DNA of 64,000 nucleotides from Deltaproteobacteria bacterium (GTDB taxonomy: Bacteria > Myxococcota_A > Polyangia > GCA-2747355). The notes beneath the pieces were generated by a model that was given only the letters and a program-made list of their open reading frames with translations, was not told the origin of the DNA and did no database searches. Positions 60,250 to 64,000 of this stretch are shown here, piece by piece; positions within the stretch are counted from its first letter, which is position 1; each line of letters starts with the position of its first letter. Where the stretch lies: the NCBI GenBank assembly GCA_020633415.1, contig JACKDQ010000002.1:310001-374000 (forward strand), in the 5' to 3' direction. The position numbers were made by a program, and so were the translations under genes.

Positions 60250-62139
60250 ATGTTGCGATCTATCTCTTGCCGCTGGCGGCACATCAGCATTGCACTGCTT
60301 GCCCTGTCTTGGGCAAGCCCGGCCCGGGCCCAGGTGACGATCGAGAAGATTGAAATCCGTGACTCAGGGGGCTCAACGATCACGGACGCGGACCTTGCCG
60401 ACTATTTCAATCGCGCCCGCTGCGAGTGCGCCGAAGCGCTAACGATCGAAATCGAGTACAAGGACGCCGGCAACACCGGCTCAATGCAATTGGTCTCGGG
60501 ACCTGGTGACTGCCTGACGACCGAAAAGGAGATCGAGCCCGACTGTCGCGTGCTCTGGAGCACTCAGCTGTCAGCGCTCGAGCAGAAGAGCAACACCCAA
60601 AAGATCTCAGTAACGACCGCCGACTTGATGTTGGAGAGCTCCGACGACTGCACGCGTCAGCGCACCAATGAATTCAATCTACAAGTGATGGTCGGCGACA
60701 CCGAATTCACCGCAGCGACCGTCAAGCGCTCGTACACCGTCGACACGCTACCACCCAACGCGCCGATCAAAAACGCCGAACCTACGGCCGGCGAGCAACT
60801 GGTTTCGGTCGGTTTTTCTGCAGCGAAGGACGGCGAATCGGGCGTCAAGTACCAGATCCTTTGCGACCCAGCCCGCGCCAGCGCTGCTAGTCCGTACTAC
60901 GAAGCGGCGATCAATCTTTGCGGCACGACATCGGCCGCCCTAACCAGCGACGGTGGGACAAGCGACGCAGCACCTGCAGATGCCGGCCCCAGCGACGCAA
61001 CGCCCACCGATGCGACAAGCGCCGACGCCCGTACCACGGTTGACAGCGGCACGATCAGTAGTGGCGTAGCAAGCCTGGCCAAGGCCTTCGTCTGCTCAGA
61101 CCCACTATCCCAGGCCGGCACCGTGACGATCAGCGGCTTGGTCGATGGACAGCTCTACAATTTCTACGTCGTCGCCATCGATACCCATCGCAACGCGAGC
61201 ACGCCGGTGTTCTTGGGATCGGCAACCCCGGCCAGCGAAGAAGACCTCTGGGAGCGCTACAAGCGCTCAGGGGGCAAGGCTACGTCGGGGTGTACCGTCG
61301 GCTCGTTAACCAGCGGCGGCCTACTACTGCTGCTCATCGTACCGCTCGGCCTCTGGCTGCTCCGCCGCCGGCCCGGCATGCTCGTCGTCTTGCTGCTGCT
61401 TGGCGCTCAGCAGTCGGCCTCAGCTGACGCTGGCGTGAACGACGAGCGTTACGCTTCGCCACGTCGCTTCGCCTTTGAGATCAAGTTCGGCCCCTATGCG
61501 CCACAAATCGACAGCGAGTTCGACGGCGACCCGCGCTTTAACGAACAAAACCCACCACCGTTTCGCAAGTTGTTCGGTGACGGACAAGCGTTGATGGTTC
61601 GTGGGGAGTTTGACGTCCAGCTCTGGCAGGGTTTCGGCAGCATCGGCATCGGCATCGTCGGCGGCTACTACCGCAACTCAGCCAAGGCGCTGGCCGACAA
61701 CGGCAACGCGACCAATCCCTCAACTTCGTCGTCACTCTCCGCCGGTGAGACTGCCGTGACTTTAGCGCCGCTGGCCGTACTCGCCGTCTACCGCTTCGAC
61801 TGGTTGGCAAGACGTTTTTCGGTACCGCTCGTGCCGTTCGTCAAGTTCGGCATCAACTACACGCTGTGGTGGATCGAAAAGGGCGACGGGTCGCTGGCGG
61901 AAGTCAACGACGACAAAGCTTCGGGCGGCAGCGCGGGCATCCAGTTCAACGCCGGCCTCGCGTTACTACTCGATGTATTCGAGCCCTCGGCGGCCAAGAA
62001 CCTCGACGCCGATACCGGTGTGAATCACACTTACTTGTTCTTCGAATTCGTACACCAAGCGACCGACGGCTTTGGCTCGGAGAAACGGCTCGACGTCGGG
62101 GACACCACCTGGCAGGCGGGCCTGGCGTTCGAGTTCTAG
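60250..62139 (+). CDS. Composite surface protein: FN3-like domain, CTERM-like segment, outer-membrane barrel
   Basis: A 629-residue frame from ATG 60250. A signal peptide (about 1-28, ending ARA) precedes a Cys-rich beta domain and a region like fibronectin type III (PTAGEQLVSVGFSAA). An Ala/Asp/Thr-rich linker (about 234-265) follows. Residues 346-374 read SGCTVGSLTSGG, a hydrophobic helix, then RRR, like MYXO-CTERM/GlyGly-CTERM sorting tails that normally end a protein. Instead the frame continues at Met377 (codon 61378) into LVVLLLLGAQQSASA, like a second signal peptide, and then a beta barrel of roughly 230 residues ending WQAGLAFEF, with C-terminal Phe, resembling the MXAN_2562 outer-membrane family. 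It may be a gene fusion or two proteins joined by stop loss. Confidence 0.75.
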   Translation: MLRSISCRWRHISIALLALSWASPARAQVTIEKIEIRDSGGSTITDADLADYFNRARCECAEALTIEIEYKDAGNTGSMQLVSGPGDCLTTEKEIEPDCRVLWSTQLSALEQKSNTQKISVTTADLMLESSDDCTRQRTNEFNLQVMVGDTEFTAATVKRSYTVDTLPPNAPIKNAEPTAGEQLVSVGFSAAKDGESGVKYQILCDPARASAASPYYEAAINLCGTTSAALTSDGGTSDAAPADAGPSDATPTDATSADARTTVDSGTISSGVASLAKAFVCSDPLSQAGTVTISGLVDGQLYNFYVVAIDTHRNASTPVFLGSATPASEEDLWERYKRSGGKATSGCTVGSLTSGGLLLLLIVPLGLWLLRRRPGMLVVLLLLGAQQSASADAGVNDERYASPRRFAFEIKFGPYAPQIDSEFDGDPRFNEQNPPPFRKLFGDGQALMVRGEFDVQLWQGFGSIGIGIVGGYYRNSAKALADNGNATNPSTSSSLSAGETAVTLAPLAVLAVYRFDWLARRFSVPLVPFVKFGINYTLWWIEKGDGSLAEVNDDKASGGSAGIQFNAGLALLLDVFEPSAAKNLDADTGVNHTYLFFEFVHQATDGFGSEKRLDVGDTTWQAGLAFEF

Positions 62140-62200
62140 TGCTCTGTCGCACAATGTGCGATCCGCGGTTCGCAGCGTAGTCGCGCGAGGGGACGCCCGA

Positions 62201-63004
62201 GTGGCAGATCAACGCCAGCAACAACGCGAGCACCCCGATCGCTGCTTTGCTTTGACCGTCGCTTATGACGGCCGTCGCTACGCCGGCTGGCAAGTCCAAC
62301 CCAATCAGGCGACGATCCAGGGCGAAGTCGAACGCGTGCTCGCCCAGCTCATACAACAGCCGATCCGTGTGCGCGCCGCTGGTCGCACCGACGCCGGCGT
62401 GCATGCAGAAGGACAACTGGTAAGCTTCCGAGCACAAACCCGACTCGACCAAGCTGAACTGCACTCCGGGCTAAACGCATTGCTCCCCGACGACATCTGC
62501 GTTACCGCGGTCTACCCGGCGGTCGACGGTTTCGATGCCAGACGGCATAACCAAGGCAAGCACTACCGTTACCGCATCCATAACGACCGCAGTCTGCCGC
62601 TCGCCTGGCGTGGCAAGGCGCACTTGGTTCGCCAAAGGCTCGACCCCAATACAATGGCACGCGCTGCCGAGCAGCTGGTCGGTCGGCATGACTTCGCCGC
62701 CTTTCGCGCCGCCGACTGCGACCGCCAAACCACCGTGCGCACGTTATTTCGCTGCTCGATCTCGCAGTACAGTAAGCGCTTACAGATCGACGTCGAGGGC
62801 GAGGGCTTTCTCAAGAACATGGTGCGCATCATTGCCGGTACGCTGATCGACGTCGGGCGTGGACGTCTAGACTTGGCCGCCTTTGGCGAACTACTCGGTG
62901 GTTCGCGCAGACGGATCGAGGCTGGAATGACCGCGCCCGCCGCTGGTCTAACGCTGGTACGCGTCTTTTTCGATCCCAACCACGCATCGTACACCAAGCG
63001 ATGA
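62201..63004 (+). CDS. truA: tRNA pseudouridine(38-40) synthase TruA
   Basis: A 267-residue protein from GTG 62201, with GAGGGG 8 bases upstream. LTVAYDGRRYAGWQVQPN opens the fold, AAGRTDAGVHAEGQ (59-72) contains the catalytic Asp64, and RHNQGKHYRYRI and FLKNMVRIIAGTL are conserved. It makes pseudouridine in the tRNA anticodon stem-loop. An in-frame extension to 62072 is the end of the upstream gene in another frame. The stop overlaps the next start (ATGA). Confidence 0.94.
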   Translation: MADQRQQQREHPDRCFALTVAYDGRRYAGWQVQPNQATIQGEVERVLAQLIQQPIRVRAAGRTDAGVHAEGQLVSFRAQTRLDQAELHSGLNALLPDDICVTAVYPAVDGFDARRHNQGKHYRYRIHNDRSLPLAWRGKAHLVRQRLDPNTMARAAEQLVGRHDFAAFRAADCDRQTTVRTLFRCSISQYSKRLQIDVEGEGFLKNMVRIIAGTLIDVGRGRLDLAAFGELLGGSRRRIEAGMTAPAAGLTLVRVFFDPNHASYTKR

Positions 63005-63453
63005 TCGGCTCGCTTCGCCAACTTGCGCTGCTCTTCTTCTGTGCGCTCGGCAGCTACGTCCTGGCGCAGCTCTGTTGCTCACCGCTGTTGCTCTGGCTAA
63101 CCAAGCAACATTTCGGACCGATATTGGCCTCGCTCGGCGCTAGCTTGATCATCGACGGTGGAAAGATTCCGTTTTGGCTGGGCGGCGCCTGGTTCGCCGG
63201 ACCCCGTTTGATGCTCTCGCCGATCGGCGCGACGATCTGGCTGTTGGCGCTGACCTATGGCATCGAGCTAGCGATCGTTGCGGTAATCGGCGAACTGAGC
63301 GGCTTTCTCAGACCACACGTGCTAGTCTCGCGGCTACCGCTGCCGGTCATCGGGGCTTGGCTCACCTGGAGAGTCTTTGCCCGGCGACGCAGCAGCGTCG
63401 AGCAATTGCCCGCCAAGCGGGCCGAGCAGGAGTCAAAGGGGTCAGCGCCCTAA
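63001..63453 (+). CDS. Small membrane protein, unknown
   Basis: A 150-residue protein with about three to four hydrophobic segments (about 6-31, 39-60, 73-97, 108-125), a basic cytosolic tail and no recognised motif. It overlaps truA by ATGA, so it is translated with it. I see no family. The last codons lie in a segment resembling a REP fragment (AGTCAAAGGGGTCAG), which may have replaced the original C-terminus. Confidence 0.6.
   Translation: MIGSLRQLALLFFCALGSYVLAQLCCSPLLLWLTKQHFGPILASLGASLIIDGGKIPFWLGGAWFAGPRLMLSPIGATIWLLALTYGIELAIVAVIGELSGFLRPHVLVSRLPLPVIGAWLTWRVFARRRSSVEQLPAKRAEQESKGSAP
63435..63450. repeat. REP-like half site
   Basis: GTCAAAGGGGTCAGCG lies in the last codons of the small membrane protein gene. 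It resembles the GTCAAAGGGGACAG core of the palindromes at 59961-60087, but without a matching second arm nearby. It could be a remnant of the same or a related repeat family. Confidence 0.3.
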
Positions 63454-63497
63454 GCTGCTCTCGCGACGCGAAGTAGAATTTGCGATAGGCTGGACTC

Positions 63498-64000
63498 GTG
63501 AATCTGCGTAAGACCTTTTTCATCTTGCCCAACCTATTCACCCTGGCGAACATTTTCTGCGGGTTTGTCGCACTAGCGTTGAGCGCTGGTGCAACCGAGT
63601 TTTCAGACCTCTATCAAGCAGCCCTCGCGATCTGCTTCGGCTTCTTTTTTGACCTGTTCGATGGTCGCGTTGCCCGCTTGACGCGAACCCAAAGCGAATT
63701 GGGGATGCAACTCGACTCGCTCGCCGATGTGATCACCTTTGGTGCGGCTCCGGCGATGCTGGTCTACAAGTGGGGGCTTACCAAGTTTGGCCTGTGGGGC
63801 ATCTTCGTCGCCTTCCTGTTCCTCGCCGCGGGAGCGCTGCGGTTGGCCCGCTTCAACGTACTGACCTACCGCGAGCACATGCAAAAAGCAGCGGCCGAGG
63901 CCGACCCGAGCAAGGAGCCGGAAAAAGCCGCGCCGCAAGCCTACTTTCTCGGGCTCTCGATCCCCGCCGCCGCGGCAATGATCGTCTCGCTGGTCGTCGT
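63498..64000 (+). CDS. pssA: CDP-diacylglycerol-serine O-phosphatidyltransferase (partial, runs off the window)
   Basis: The first 167 codons are present from GTG 63498. LRKTFFILPNLFTLANIFCG (3-22) is the usual N-terminus. The CDP-alcohol phosphotransferase motif reads DGRVARLTRTQSELGMQLDS followed by LADV, with all three Asp residues of DGxxAR..G..D..D. At least three membrane helices are visible, and a Lys/Glu/Pro-rich loop lies near 135-147. The enzyme makes phosphatidylserine, the precursor of phosphatidylethanolamine. A psd gene is often adjacent but would be outside the window. Confidence 0.9.
   Translation, partial: MNLRKTFFILPNLFTLANIFCGFVALALSAGATEFSDLYQAALAICFGFFFDLFDGRVARLTRTQSELGMQLDSLADVITFGAAPAMLVYKWGLTKFGLWGIFVAFLFLAAGALRLARFNVLTYREHMQKAAAEADPSKEPEKAAPQAYFLGLSIPAAAAMIVSLVV

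Overview
The window is gene-dense, GC-rich chromosomal DNA from a Gram-negative bacterium, most likely a Myxococcota-type (former Deltaproteobacteria) lineage. Evidence: a Ser/Thr kinase with an HRDISPSN catalytic loop and a DUF4388-like tail, many lipoproteins with Asp/Ala/Thr-rich linkers after the lipid-modified Cys, FG-GAP/VCBS-type surface proteins, a MYXO-CTERM-like sorting segment, an outer-membrane barrel ending in Phe, and several ATGA-coupled operons. No rRNA, tRNA, CRISPR array, prophage or intact insertion sequence was seen. The only mobile-type trace is a REP-like palindrome pair at 59961-60087 and a possible fragment near 63435.

Layout. 1-1.9 kb: a Cys-rich lipoprotein and a dihydroneopterin aldolase fused to a thioredoxin-reductase-like flavoprotein. 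2-6.7 kb: a signalling island, with STAS-like protein, HicB-like protein and Ser/Thr kinase on the minus strand and a divergent PP2C phosphatase. 6.8-9.3 kb: FmdB zinc ribbon, lipoproteins, rhomboid protease. 9.5-14.7 kb: minus-strand operon of FG-GAP protein, solute-binding protein, NtrY-like kinase and glyoxalase II. 15-17.2 kb: HAD phosphatase and an OPA-type transporter whose C-terminus looks frameshifted. 17.1-21.5 kb (minus): PPOX protein, degenerate class II aldolase, TrmH, PBP1A. 21.7-26.1 kb: SDR protein, a terminator with a possible small transcript, and two tandem DUF4139 proteins.

26.2-31 kb: FabZ-like dehydratase coupled to a serine-palmitoyltransferase-like enzyme, a membrane-anchored E2-fold acyltransferase homologue lacking its catalytic His, and a PhnW-like aminotransferase. 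This suggests, but does not prove, a lipid/phosphonate locus. 30.8-33.3 kb: GDP-mannose precursor genes (manC, manB type). 33.4-38.7 kb: VKOR-DsbA fusion, aminopeptidase P, alpha/beta hydrolase, DUF4015 glycosidase-like protein. 38.7-50.5 kb (minus): urocanate hydratase, glycogen phosphorylase, a beta-propeller-like lipoprotein, adenylate kinase, a VWA protein and a large FG-GAP lipoprotein. 50.8-54.5 kb: two tandem histidine kinases, the second with a degenerate ATP-binding N-box. 54.7-60 kb: MoxR, DUF58, transglutaminase, asd, all overlapping or abutting. 60-64 kb: composite surface/outer-membrane protein, truA, a small membrane protein, and the start of pssA.

All functions rest on motifs read by eye. 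No database search or structure prediction was run.
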